In this document: positions 38,450 through 48,704 of the stretch, one piece after another
Layout: each line of letters begins with the position of its first letter
Position numbering within the stretch: position 1 is the first letter of the stretch
NCBI GenBank assembly: GCA_916700875.1
Contig: CAKAKS010000066.1
Coordinates: forward strand, 33,520,990 to 33,584,989
Direction of reading: 5' to 3'
Length of the DNA stretch: 64,000 bases
DNA from: Sebastes aleutianus
Taxonomy: Eukaryota; Chordata; Actinopteri; Perciformes; Sebastidae
Notes under the pieces: generated by a model
Databases searched by the model: none
Seen by the model: the letters and a program-made list of their open reading frames with translations, nothing else
Told to the model about the DNA's origin: nothing
Program-made: the position numbers and the translations under genes

Positions 38450-38830
38450 CCAACTTGTCAAATAGGAAGCCGACGCACGGAGACACCCTTTAGCAACAGT
38501 ATGTGACAAGCCGGGCTTTCAGCTTACTCCAATGTAAACCCACCTGCGGCGGTCGGTGAAAGTGGCGTCGTATTAATAGCGTGAGAGTCCACTCAAGGCG
38601 AGCGGGCGAAAGGGGTGGTGGATGGGTCAAACAAACTCAAGACTTTCAACCAGAAGACTGGTGTTCGTGTCCCGTGTGAAACTAAAAGTAACGTTGACTT
38701 ATTTTGTCACGTCAGTCTTTAGTCACGTGACTAGTCCGTATCGTCAGTCTCGTGAATCTCGTTTCGTCAGGGAAGCTTCGGTTAACTAAATCTAACTAAG
38801 TTTATGTGTTGCCTAAACCTAACTTCCTGT
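38450..38830. mobile_element. interspersed repeat family H, copy 1
   Basis: GGGTCAAACAAAC, GTGTCCCGTGTGAAAC and GTTGCCTAAACCTAAC occur in the same order at 63280-63700. Ends are not defined. Confidence 0.6.
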
Positions 38831-38879
38831 GAAAACGGAAGTTTATTTTGTAAGGACACTATGCATGTAATGAGCATAT

Positions 38880-39361
38880 ATTGACACGTTTTCATGTTTT
38901 GTTATTATAAAGCAGGCTTAAGTCTTATATAAATACTGTGAAAGTATCGAAACACTCAATCCACAGGGAAATACACATAGCCCGTATTCAGAAATTCTGC
39001 ATTTAAAACAAGCTGTCAGGATTTCTCTCCATTTGTGATGTCACAAATATACAATATTTAGACCCTTTACACAGATTTTAACGTAAACATTCTAAATGTG
39101 TCCCAGTTTATTCCTGGTTGCGGTGTATGTGAATGTCATCAGCTGACAGGAAGTACATATGGACCCAAGCTGTTCCGTCGCAATTCCGTCGAAATGCGCT
39201 AAAACAGAGCGTTTCAGACAGAGGGTAAATACAGGGATATTCAGGCCGACAGTGTGAGGAAAATAAAGTTTTTTTTTAACATTACAGCATGTAAACATGT
39301 TCTAGTAGAAACACAAAATACAAGTACGAACCTGAAAATGAGCACAATATGGGATCTTTAA
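38880..39361. mobile_element. TTAA-type element family B, left end lost
   Basis: The right end is ATATGGGATCTTTAA. The X-box region is deleted relative to other copies. Confidence 0.75.
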
Positions 39362-39850
39362 TATGTTAAAAATTATACTTGTGTATAACCAGGATTTTTA
39401 AGTGACATTTGCCAAGCTTGCAGAACCAAAAGCTGCACACTAATGAAAAGGAGGTTAAGTTTTGTTTATCCTCTTATTCCTCTGGTCAAGGGCTACAGGT
39501 AATTGCGGGAGGAAGTCGCTCCGAACGAGCACACAACCTGCTCGGCAACCTGGAAGTCTTTAATGCTGTGGCTGTTATTGCTTTCACAGCGAGCGTTACA
39601 GCATGGCCGACTGCAGACGTGAGTGAGGAGAGGAGTTGAGGGCAGGCATGTAAAATAGTCAGTCACAGGGTTTATGTGGAGAAATAAAGCAGAGATTGTG
39701 TGACAGGCCCTGATGAGGGATGTGTTCACGCCATCTGGGTTGCTTTAACACTGCGGTCACTGTTGGATGCCGAAGGCTCTGTATTGTGTCCTGATGTTAA
39801 ACACAGAGGTGGTAGTCATGGAGTTGAGGTTAATGTTTTGTTCTGGAGAC

Positions 39851-39886
39851 ACAGAGAGAGGGAGAGAGAGAGAGAGAGAGACTGAG

Positions 39887-39945
<59 letters not shown>
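39851..39945. repeat. (GA)n-(CT)n inverted microsatellite pair
   Basis: A GA tract (39851-39880) and a CT tract (39891-39945) are separated by about ten bases. They could fold into a long hairpin. Confidence 0.95.
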
Positions 39946-39949
<4 letters not shown>

Positions 39950-40127
39950 CCTAGCTGTCAGCAGGGATGGTGAGCCGGGGTAGAGCTGGCGTCTAATTGA
40001 AGAGCAGCTCCACACCCTGTCGTCATTAATCACCAGGCCTGTCAGCCGGCTGCTCAGGACCTCACAGTGGCACTCTGCACCGTCTCTGCACTGACGCACA
40101 GAGGGGAAAATATTAGTCCCCCCCCCA

Positions 40128-40147
40128 TCACCATCACCATCACCATC
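40128..40147. repeat. (CATCAC)n short tandem repeat
   Basis: Three to four CATCAC units after a C run. Confidence 0.85.
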
Positions 40148-40273
40148 TCTACTGATACTACTTCTTTGATTACCACTATCATTCTCATACCATCGCTTCT
40201 GTAACTATTGCCACAACCACACGACTACTACCATCCATACTTAATAAGCGAGATATCTGTTCATTAGTGAGCT

Positions 40274-40777
40274 TTAAAGAGGACCTATTATGCTTTTTCC
40301 CTTTCTTTTAGTGTGTTATATAGTTTTTTGTGCATATAAAAGGTCTGCAAAGTTACAAAGCCCAAAGTCCAGGAGTTGCTCTCCCCGACAGAAACACGGC
40401 TCCTGAACTGCCTGAAAGGCCTCGCTAGAAGTCCTGCTTTTTCTTCCGTAACGTGGTGATGTCACCAAGTAACACATTTGCTCAACGGCTAGTTTAGCAC
40501 GCTGTCAAACAAAGCTAGTTAGAGCGGAGCTGGAGCAGAGTCCGAAGATTTTGGTTCGGTTGACCAATCCCAGCAGTGGGCCAGCTGACCAATCAGAGCA
40601 CACTGGGCTTTTCGGGAGGGGGGGAGGGGGGTGCGTTTCAGACAGAGGGTGAAAAGAGGTACAGCCGGTATGAGAAAAGTAAAGCGTTTTTTGAACATTA
40701 AAGCATGTAAACATGTTCTAGTAGAAAGCCCAAATACAAGTTTGCAACTGAAAATGAACATAATAGGTCCCCTTTAA
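40274..40777. mobile_element. TTAA-type element, family B variant with different left half
   Basis: It runs from TTTAAAGAGGACCTATTATG to ATAGGTCCCCTTTAAA. From GTTTCAGACAGAGGG (about 40635) onwards it matches family B; the left half does not. Confidence 0.78.
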
Positions 40778-41287
40778 AGGTGTGAGTAGGTGGATTTTGT
40801 TAGTTCTGGATGGAGCAAAGCTAGCGGTCCCCCCCCCCCTTTTTTCCTCTTTATGCTAAGCTAAGCTAACCGGCTGCTGGCTGTATGTTCATATTTAACA
40901 GACGGATATGTATCGATCTTCTCATCTAACTCAAGTTAGAGTGTAAGACAGTAAAAGAGAATAATATATTGCTCTGTAACAGTGACCAAAGGAAAACAAG
41001 TGTAGAAGAGTTTAGGCAGAAAGACAGTTGTTGCTGTTGCGTGATAAGTTCAATGAAAGCTTTTGGCTAGAAAGCAATTATTTCCTAAAATGCTAAACTT
41101 TTCATTATGAGTTGAACTATTTTTTTTGTACTTAGTAACACACACAAAAATCAGTATTACTTTTTTAAGTGAAATGGTACTTTTTTTGCGTTTGTAGATA
41201 TTGTCCCCTGAAGAAGGTGAAAAAGCACTTTAGTGCCAATGGAAACGCTTTCTATTTGTTCGAGAAAAAAACCCAAAATAGTATAAT

Positions 41288-41770
41288 TAGGGCTGTCAAA
41301 GTTAACGCAATGATAACATGTTAACGCAAATTTGTTTTAACGCAACTCATTTTTTTAACGCATTAACGCAGCTTGCGATTTCCAGATTGTAGCGGGCTCA
41401 GTTTTAAAGCTAGAGTGAAGATACTGGTGTCATATGAAACTAATGAATCCATTTGCACCAACGCTCCAAACATAAGCTAAATTGTGGAGAGGAAAAACTG
41501 GCATGGCCATTTTCAAAGGGTTCCCTTGACCTCTGACCTCAAGATATGTGAATGTAGGAGGAATATCTGTCATTGTTTTGTGTTGTTAATTGATTTCCAA
41601 TAATAAATATATGAATACATTTGCATAAAGCAGCATATTTGTCCACTCCCATGTTGATAAGAGTGTTGAATACTTGACAAATCTCCCTTTAAGGTACATT
41701 TTGAACAGATAAAAAAATAAATTTCTGATTAATCACGCTCAACTATGAACCATCCTGCGATTAATCGCGA
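41288..41770. mobile_element. hAT-type non-autonomous element, copy 4, reversed
   Basis: TAGGGCTGTCAA at the left. The right end is degraded (GGACAGCCCTTA, to about 41800). Possible diverged target duplication AGTATAAT/AATATAAG. Confidence 0.75.
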
Positions 41771-41800
41771 TTAAATATTTGAATCGATGGACAGCCCTTA

Positions 41801-43800
41801 ATATAAGACAAAATTACTTTCGCAGTGTACTCAGCTTTGCAGTGTATTTTGGCAATATGTACCTACACCAGAGCCAGACAGATGATAACTCCTTCATTTT
41901 AACAAATTGATGACACTTTTGGGGGTTTAAGTCTCCAGAAATGTCCCTGAGGTTTGGTGCTTATTTGAATTATTATTTTATTTATACAGTATTTTTTATT
42001 TATTTTTTAGAGCCACTGAACTCAACTGTTAAAACTGGAAGATTTTGCACATTGCTTTAACATATTTCGTCATTTTTTCAGAACGAAAAAGACAGGACTC
42101 AGAATTCAGTGCCACCGTCCGTGGACAAAGGGTTGGGGCTGAATACACATACTTACACACACACACACACAGCCTCACACAGGCGACAGAAATGGAGTGT
42201 GTGGGTGTTGACTCAGCTGCGAGAGTGTGTGTGTTGTGTGTGTGTGTGGGGGAAGATAGATGGAGGAGATTGATGAGCGCGGGGAAAGGGAGAATAGTGA
42301 GGCATTTGATGAACGAGTGTAAACTGGCAACAGTGGAATTAATTCCACCTCCCCGACAAGATTGAAAGTTCTCCCCTCTGCGTGACCTCCAGCCTGAATC
42401 ATCTTCGCATTCAAGCCAATGTAACCAATTCTCTATCTACAGTTTGTAAAAGGGCATCCCAGAATCCACATTCATACATCTCAAAAAGCCAGATAGCACT
42501 GTAGATATATATATATTTAACCCTACTGTATGTGTGCACAGATTTCACCTGTACTTCACCAACACAACTTTAGGGGGCAACACAATCCAGTGTATCTGCA
42601 AGTTACAAAGAAATATGTGCAATACAGCATTAAAAACAGAATATCCTTGACCTATTTTGTCTAGACTACTTTATAAACTCCATCAAAAAAAAACAACAAC
42701 CAGAAAGTAAGTCTGTCCTGTTCCAGAGAAGTGCCTGGCTCCAGCTTCTAAGGAAGAAAAAGAAGTCCCAAAGAGCTCCCCAGAGCGGTGATTAGGGCGC
42801 CGTGACCTTGCTGGTGTGGCAGGGGCTGGATGTGGTTTGGGAGGGTCATCCATTTTGTTAATGGTCCTGTCAAGTGACACCTGTGCTCGCCTTTCCCCTG
42901 TCTGGAGTGCTAATGAACCGCGAGAGTAGAGGAGTCTGGGAGTCGGGGTCAATAGCCGCCTCGGAGACTGCAGCCTCTCCGCTCTGTGCCACCTACAACC
43001 TGACAGCCAAATAGAGTGGAGACACGGACACATTACCGAGGCCGAAAAACACTCTAATGGCAGCGGCGTGGCTTTAAGATGGACCGACTCCTTCCCCTCG
43101 AATTAGTATCTAACAGCTCCGAGTGGAGAACGCTGACTTCGGTTAAACCGCAGCACAGCGAGAAAATGGCATCAGGACGGGAGGCCTCCATCCGTGTTTG
43201 TGGTTCCTGTAAGAGAAGCCCGCTCTCCTCAGGGGGAGATGTCAGCACTTTGATGAATATTTCTCTATTAACCGCCTCCCATTGTCAGCCCTGGCCTTTT
43301 GTGTTGCAGACCAATCCGTCAGAGCGTGAGGAGATCCTGGGTCGACACCTCCCTCAGGTCATTATTGAAGTCCCAGTGACCTAGCGGCCACTCCACGCAG
43401 CCATCCACTCTGCTGAGGAGGCTGTTTTCAGGCCTCGCAAACAAGAATCAGCAATTAAAAGCTGCACTCGCAACAACAAAAACGAATGTGGGTGATGGAG
43501 AGAGGAGGAGGGACGGGGGGTCCTCAGAGACGAGCTAACAGGGCTAACGTGACCCGGCCTGCCCTCCTTGGGACAGCCCTGTCAACTGATATGAGCCATG
43601 AATTATTACACATAGCCACATATAGCGTGGCGTAATGATAGATGGATCTAGATAAGTGCAGTGCAGCAGTCTGGCAGGATTTACTCCATCCTCTGACGTT
43701 GTGACAAAATGCTACTATATATAGCAAACAATAAGGAAGAAAAAAACAAGATAAAATGCAATCATGTATCATTTATTTAACAAAATAAGACCTTCCCCTG
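41801..43800. other. unique block downstream of znf703
   Basis: CA runs occur near 42160 and 42235. 42680-43500 is GC-rich and repeat-free, with short frames on both strands that look random. It is the most repeat-poor stretch beside znf703 and a candidate regulatory region. Confidence 0.4.
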
Positions 43801-44090
43801 TTGGTCAGATAGCACAGCCATCATTAATTGTTTTTATTTATCTTTTTTTTTCATCTTTGTACCATTTGTGAACCCAACTCGCTGACCCCCAGGTAAGCTT
43901 GAAAAAATATTACATCTTTGCATATTTACAAATAAAAATAATGGCATTGTTCAAGATAATTCTCGTGGACATGCAATTCTCCAGAGTCTGAATAAGATGC
44001 AGAAAAAAACCAACAGCCAGAGAGGAAAGGAGATGAAAAGAGGTCCCCAGAATAAAGCTTCACAGTCCATCTTCATCGTGGTGCAAGGTT

Positions 44091-44096
44091 TTTATT
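44091..44096 (-). terminator. znf703: candidate znf703 polyadenylation signal
   Basis: TTTATT on the plus strand is AATAAA on the minus strand, 463 bases past the stop codon. A second AATAAA lies at 44172-44167. Which one is used cannot be told. Confidence 0.35.
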
Positions 44097-44558
44097 TTTA
44101 GAGTGTATGATAGGCATAATGGTACTATACTTAAATCATTTTTTCAGTTAGAATATTTCAGAACAATTTATTTGGACAGCAAAATTTCCCCCCCAGAGTT
44201 GAATACCAAGCGCTTGAGTGAAAAATAAATACAGACTTTCAGTTCTGGGAGACAGATATAGAGAAAAACAAAACAAAAATCAAGACTGCTGTAATAATCC
44301 CACAATTCCATCATTTTCAAGCTCTGTGTCCTGCCGCCTTTAATCAGTAAAGTCTGTTGGTTCTGCAGACAATCCATCGCAGGGTGAGCGCCAGTCACAA
44401 TCCTGAGGCTAACAGGTGGTATTCCTGGCAGGCCAGGCCGTCAGGCATGGTGCCCTGATACCGGTGATGACCCCAATCTCAAGAATCCGTCTTCAGGGCC
44501 GCTCTGGAGAGTCCAAGCTGGTGCCTGCAGTCTGTGGGCGTCAACACTATTTCTGATA

Positions 44559-46049
44559 TCACTGGTATCCGAGGGCTGAGGCCGAGCCCAGTCTCTGACT
44601 ATAGAGGGCATAGGGGGAGTAATAGGCCGAGGAGGGGAGGGAGGTCATAGGAAGTCCTGGTGCTCCGGGCAGGTGGGATTTGCTGTAGGGGTGGTAGCGA
44701 GCCATCAAGCCAGGAGAGCCTCTGAGGGAGAAGGAGCTGGGCAGGGTACCCGGGCTGCTGTGTTGGGGCAGGTGGAGGTGGCAAGAGGCTGTCGATGAAA
44801 CAGATGAAGGGTAGGCCGACAAAAGCTTACTGTCCACCATCCCGGACAGGGCTGTGTGGGTACGCAAGTGGGCTAGTAGCTCCTCTGACGTGGAGAACCG
44901 CTTGTCACAAGGACCTGCGACAGACACCCAGTTGCAGGCGTGAGGCTGCGGTTCGTTGGGGAGCATGAAACCGTAGGTGTAGAGGGGGTGGGACATGGAG
45001 GGAACGGTGCCGGAAGACAAGGAGCTGGGGTGCAGGGAATGGAGGTGGTGGGAGGGGTAGACCAGGGGGAAACCGGACTTGAGGCTGGAGGAGTCGTGGA
45101 CGCAGGTGGAGCAGTTAGTTCCTCCCAGGTGGGCTGCATTGGGGTAAGTCAGACAATACGGGTCCCGACATAAGCCCTGCATCAGGGACGGAGGTGAGGC
45201 TCCAGTGAGCGGGCTGGAGCTGGGATGCTTGCCCGGAAGTCCTAACCCCAAGCCAGACTTGGTATGATCCAAGCCGGGAACAAACTGGGAGGGGTAGCCG
45301 GCGTAGGCCCCCACGATGGAGCCGTGGTAGCCCATGGAAGCGGGAGGCAACGGGAAGACAGAATGTCCGGGTTTAAAAGGGGAGACGGGGGCGATGTGGC
45401 CGGAGCCCAAGCCAGGCTGCGAGGAGGACTGTGGATCGGCCTTGCTCTCCGGCCGCGGGCTGCTGGCAGAGCTGGCGTTGCTGGAGTTGGCACTGGCCCG
45501 TATGTGGCTGGAGTTGGCCAACTGAGCCCCATCCATCCCTGACTTAGCTGCATCGGAGTCTTTTTTGCCAGCGCTGTTGTTATTACTGTCCGAGCTGGAC
45601 TGCTCTGAGCTCCCCGATTTGTTGTCCGTGTGCGTGGCCTGGGAGTGTGACGGGGGCTGCGTGGAGGGGGACTGGCTTTGTCTGTGGGTCTGGCTCTGAG
45701 AGTGCAGGGGAGGAGGGCTGGAGCTGGGCGACCGGGAATGGGGAGGGAAGGATGGACATGAAGCGGCGCCACTGCTGGAGCTTCCATTTGGCACCCTGAA
45801 AGCTGCTTTATCTGAAGGCCCCTTTGTCACCAGAACGTCCTTACGACAGTCGCCTGACGACTTGGAGTAAGGCTTGAAGCTGGACTTGTCCTCCAGCGAC
45901 TGGTGCTGCTCTCCAGACTTGGAAGACCGGCTGGACGATTCCTTGTCTGAGGAAAGGGAGGCCAGCTTGGAAGAGGAGGGGGGGTCTGGTTTGCCAATTT
46001 GAGAGCAGGTCTGGGCCAGCAGGGCCAAAGGACTCTTCTTGGCATCCAG
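44559..46049 (-). CDS. znf703: znf703 exon 2
   Basis: The acceptor TTTTCAG|CTG GAT GCC starts the family-invariant LDAKKSPLALL. The exon encodes residues 86-581 and stops with TGA at 44561-44559. It holds the FKPY, buttonhead-like and zinc-finger parts. Confidence 0.97.
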   Translation of the reverse strand: MDAKKSPLALLAQTCSQIGKPDPPSSSKLASLSSDKESSSRSSKSGEQHQSLEDKSSFKPYSKSSGDCRKDVLVTKGPSDKAAFRVPNGSSSSGAASCPSFPPHSRSPSSSPPPLHSQSQTHRQSQSPSTQPPSHSQATHTDNKSGSSEQSSSDSNNNSAGKKDSDAAKSGMDGAQLANSSHIRASANSSNASSASSPRPESKADPQSSSQPGLGSGHIAPVSPFKPGHSVFPLPPASMGYHGSIVGAYAGYPSQFVPGLDHTKSGLGLGLPGKHPSSSPLTGASPPSLMQGLCRDPYCLTYPNAAHLGGTNCSTCVHDSSSLKSGFPLVYPSHHLHSLHPSSLSSGTVPSMSHPLYTYGFMLPNEPQPHACNWVSVAGPCDKRFSTSEELLAHLRTHTALSGMVDSKLLSAYPSSVSSTASCHLHLPQHSSPGTLPSSFSLRGSPGLMARYHPYSKSHLPGAPGLPMTSLPSSAYYSPYALYSQRLGSASALGYQ

Positions 46050-46880
46050 CTGAAAAGGAAAAAAAGAGAGCAAGATGGTGAACAAACTGTTGAGTTGATT
46101 TCATTTTAGCATCAGAAGACATATCAGAATTATAATATGGAATCATTAAAATATTATTCTGGCTATGTATTTCACTGGCCAAACAATATACTAATTATAT
46201 ACTAAAAACTCCAGCAAAGCAGCCCTGGGTATTTCTAACTGAATATGAACAAAGGAAGTCACAGGATGCAAAGTTGAAGCAAAGTTAAAAAAAAACAAAA
46301 AAAACAAAGACAGAAAGAAAGAAAAAGCTCTCATAAACATTTGGAAAGAGAAAATTGTAGTATTATATAGCTGTAAAATAAACAGCACACATTACTTTTA
46401 AAACATTACATTATCTGCAGTAATTTGACATTTCTAAACTCTGGTTTCTCTGGTGAACTTGCCAACAAATCGCTGTGCGTAAAATGGCGCATATGCTGGC
46501 ATATTCATCACACTCAACCTACGCCATAGACTTCATATTACCTGATTAATATTAGAAAAAAAACAGACATCAGATGATACTAACAGATATTGGGAGACAG
46601 TGTAATTTATTTTTTATTAACTTACTTCAATGCTGAGTGGAGCGGATGTGAGCGGCTGGAGATACTCCGGGTGCAGCAAGTGGCCGCTGTGCGCCGTCAA
46701 CATCTTCACGATCCGGATAGGAAGCCTTCTAGCCTGACGAAACGGATCCGTTAGAGGACTGAAAGTGAGTCTGGAACCGGACGGTCTCTCCGCTCCTGTC
46801 CGGTGCTGATCACCGTTGGTTGGGGACTCCGGGGAATGTCTGCGTAAAGGCGGTTCAGGTCCACCGGGGGGATCTCTCAT
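44559..46880 (-). CDS. znf703: znf703 (NLZ1), NET-family zinc-finger transcriptional repressor
   Basis: Two exons join to a 581-residue nuclear protein. Znf703 and its paralogue znf503 are repressors that recruit Groucho/TLE. They act in hindbrain and neural patterning, and human ZNF703 is amplified in luminal breast cancers. Family marks in order: the N-terminal block RQARRLPIRIVKMLTAHSGH with HPEYLQPL (about 48-77), LDAKKSPLALLAQTCSQIG at the exon junction (86-104), the FKPY motif (143-146), long Ser/Pro/Gln-rich low-complexity stretches, a buttonhead-like CRDPYC (379-384), one atypical C2H2 finger (Cys457, Cys466, His479, His483, with eight residues between the cysteines), and a Tyr/Ser/Pro-rich C-terminus ending LGYQ. 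Length fits the family. The tandem erlin2 downstream favours znf703 over znf503. The single intron (46625-46050, 576 bp) has GTAAGT and TTTTCAG borders. Confidence 0.97.
46626..46880 (-). CDS. znf703: znf703 exon 1
   Basis: Encodes residues 1-85, from MRDPPGGPEPP to PLSIE, with donor GAA|GTAAGT in phase 0. The start is the first ATG of the frame. The first ~40 residues are less conserved in the family than the RRLPIRIVKML block. Confidence 0.95.
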
Positions 46881-47430
46881 CTGGATCAGGCTCCGAGGAG
46901 CGACGGCAGGATGTAACGAGAGGACGCACGGTGGAAACTATCATTGACCAGCACGTTTCATGATGACTTTAAACAGAAGAGACAGTGCGGTAATCCGGAG
47001 GGACGTGGAGCTGCGCAGTGCGCGTCCTCCGTGTCGGACCCAAGCTGTCTCTCTACAGAGGAACAAACGGACCAAATGTCATCCTCTATCGGACTCTTCA
47101 ATATATCACCCGCTAATGAGTCCTATATAATCCTTTATCCAGGGTTGAAGAAGCAGGAATAGAGCAAAAACAAACAAAACAACACAAGTAGTCGCTGCTC
47201 ATCAAGTGTATATAGTGAATATCCCGCAGAGGTTGGTGTGTGTGTGCGTGCCAGTCCTCCAGCGCGTGTCTCTGTGTCCCTCTGCAGCAGCCTCACACTA
47301 CCTCACTTCTTCCACATACTGACGACTGGAGGGAGGGACTTCAAAGCGACGAGCCGCCGTCCAATCACAAGTGGCCGCATTCATAATCAGGGGGCGGGAC
47401 AACGGGAGGGGGGCGTGGTCTGTTTTCTGG
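46881..47430 (-). promoter_or_regulatory. znf703: znf703 5' UTR and candidate promoter
   Basis: Upstream of the ATG the sequence is unique and CpG-rich. It contains CCAAT at 47361, GGGGGCGGGAC at 47390 and a second GGGGGGCGTGG at 47408. TATATA-like runs occur at 47124 and 47208. A transposon begins at 47553, bounding the likely core promoter. The start site is inferred. Confidence 0.5.
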
Positions 47431-47552
47431 CCTCACCCTCATACCCGGGATGTACTGTATGGGTGCAAATCTGTCACTGACCTCCATAAGCCACAGGCAA
47501 ACTAAACACAACAAATATAAATACTGGATCCAAATTTGACATGTGAGGAGAC

Positions 47553-48704
47553 TAGGGCTGTCAATCCATTATAATATTTAATATCGCGATTAATTGCAAA
47601 TTAATGATTTTTTTATCTGCTCAAAATGTACCTTAAAAGGAGATTCGTCAAGTAAATAATACTCTTATCAACATGGGAGTGGGTAAATATGCTGCTTTAT
47701 GCAAATGTATGGCATATATTTATTATTGGAAATCAATTAATAACAAATATTGTCCAGAAACCCTAAATATGCTCAGATCACAACATGGCAAACTGCAGCC
47801 CAACAGGCAACAACAGCTGTCAGTGTGTCAGTGTGCTGACTTGACTATGACTTGCCCCAAACTGCATGTGATTATCATAAAGTGGGCATGTCTGTAAAGG
47901 GGAGACTCGTGGGTACCATGGATGTATAAAGAGAACTGGTTACAGCGTTGGAGGCGGGCTCCCGTTCAATCCTATGAGAGTCGCTCAGTAGCGCATGAAG
48001 TCAAAATTGCTTGACTGTCGAGTGATAAAGTACCCGGATCTTCCGGCGATCTTCCGCATCCATTGGGCCCGTAGAGCAGGCGCGCTACCATTTCCTCCCA
48101 ACTCCTTGCTCCAGCCTCGGTCTGGGTCTCATTCACATGAGCGGAGGGAGGAAAATAACTCTGGATTCGGCTATTAGAGCATTTTACAACTTTTATGACC
48201 TAATGATTTAAATAAGGACTAATCAAGTGTTCGTACTGGGGAGTTGATTTACCTAAAAAAAAATATATATATATATACAGACGTCTCTTTCCCCAATGTA
48301 AGTCTAGGGGAAAAAGTCTTTTTGGGCCCAATGGCATCAGGTGATGGACACGGAAGTTGTAGTACCACCGTTTGGCCACTACGAAAATTTTGCTTAAAAG
48401 CCCGGCGCTCTTCCTGGGGTCTTGGTGGGTACCCATAGAACCCATTTTCATTCACATATCTTGAGGTCAGAGGTCAAGGGACTCCTTTGAAAATGGCCAT
48501 GCCAGTTTTTTCCTCGACAAAATTTTGCGTAACTTTGTAGCGTTATTTAACCTCCTTCGGGACGAGCTAGTGTGACATGGTTGGTACCGATGGATTCATT
48601 TGGTTTTCTAGTTTCATATGATACCAGTATCTTCAAACTTTAAATTCATGAACATTTCTGGTATGTTAATGACTTTATTGCATTATTACTGTGACGGCTA
48701 CTGG
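47553..48704. mobile_element. hAT-type non-autonomous element, copy 5, split by a nested insertion
   Basis: TAGGGCTGTCAA starts at 47553. The body resumes at 48425 after a family G insertion. The right end near 48704 is degraded. Confidence 0.75.
47918..48424. mobile_element. interspersed repeat family G, copy 2, nested
   Basis: It starts ATGGATGTATAAAGAGAACTG and ends CTCTTCCTGGGGTCTTG. It is flanked by a perfect 9-bp repeat GTGGGTACC (47909-47917 and 48425-48433), which is a single copy in the uninterrupted host elements. Confidence 0.85.

Noticed and set aside
45242..45787. 181-codon minus-strand frame and other frames overlapping znf703 exon 2
   Set aside because: Alternate-frame shadows of the Ser/Pro-rich znf703 coding sequence.
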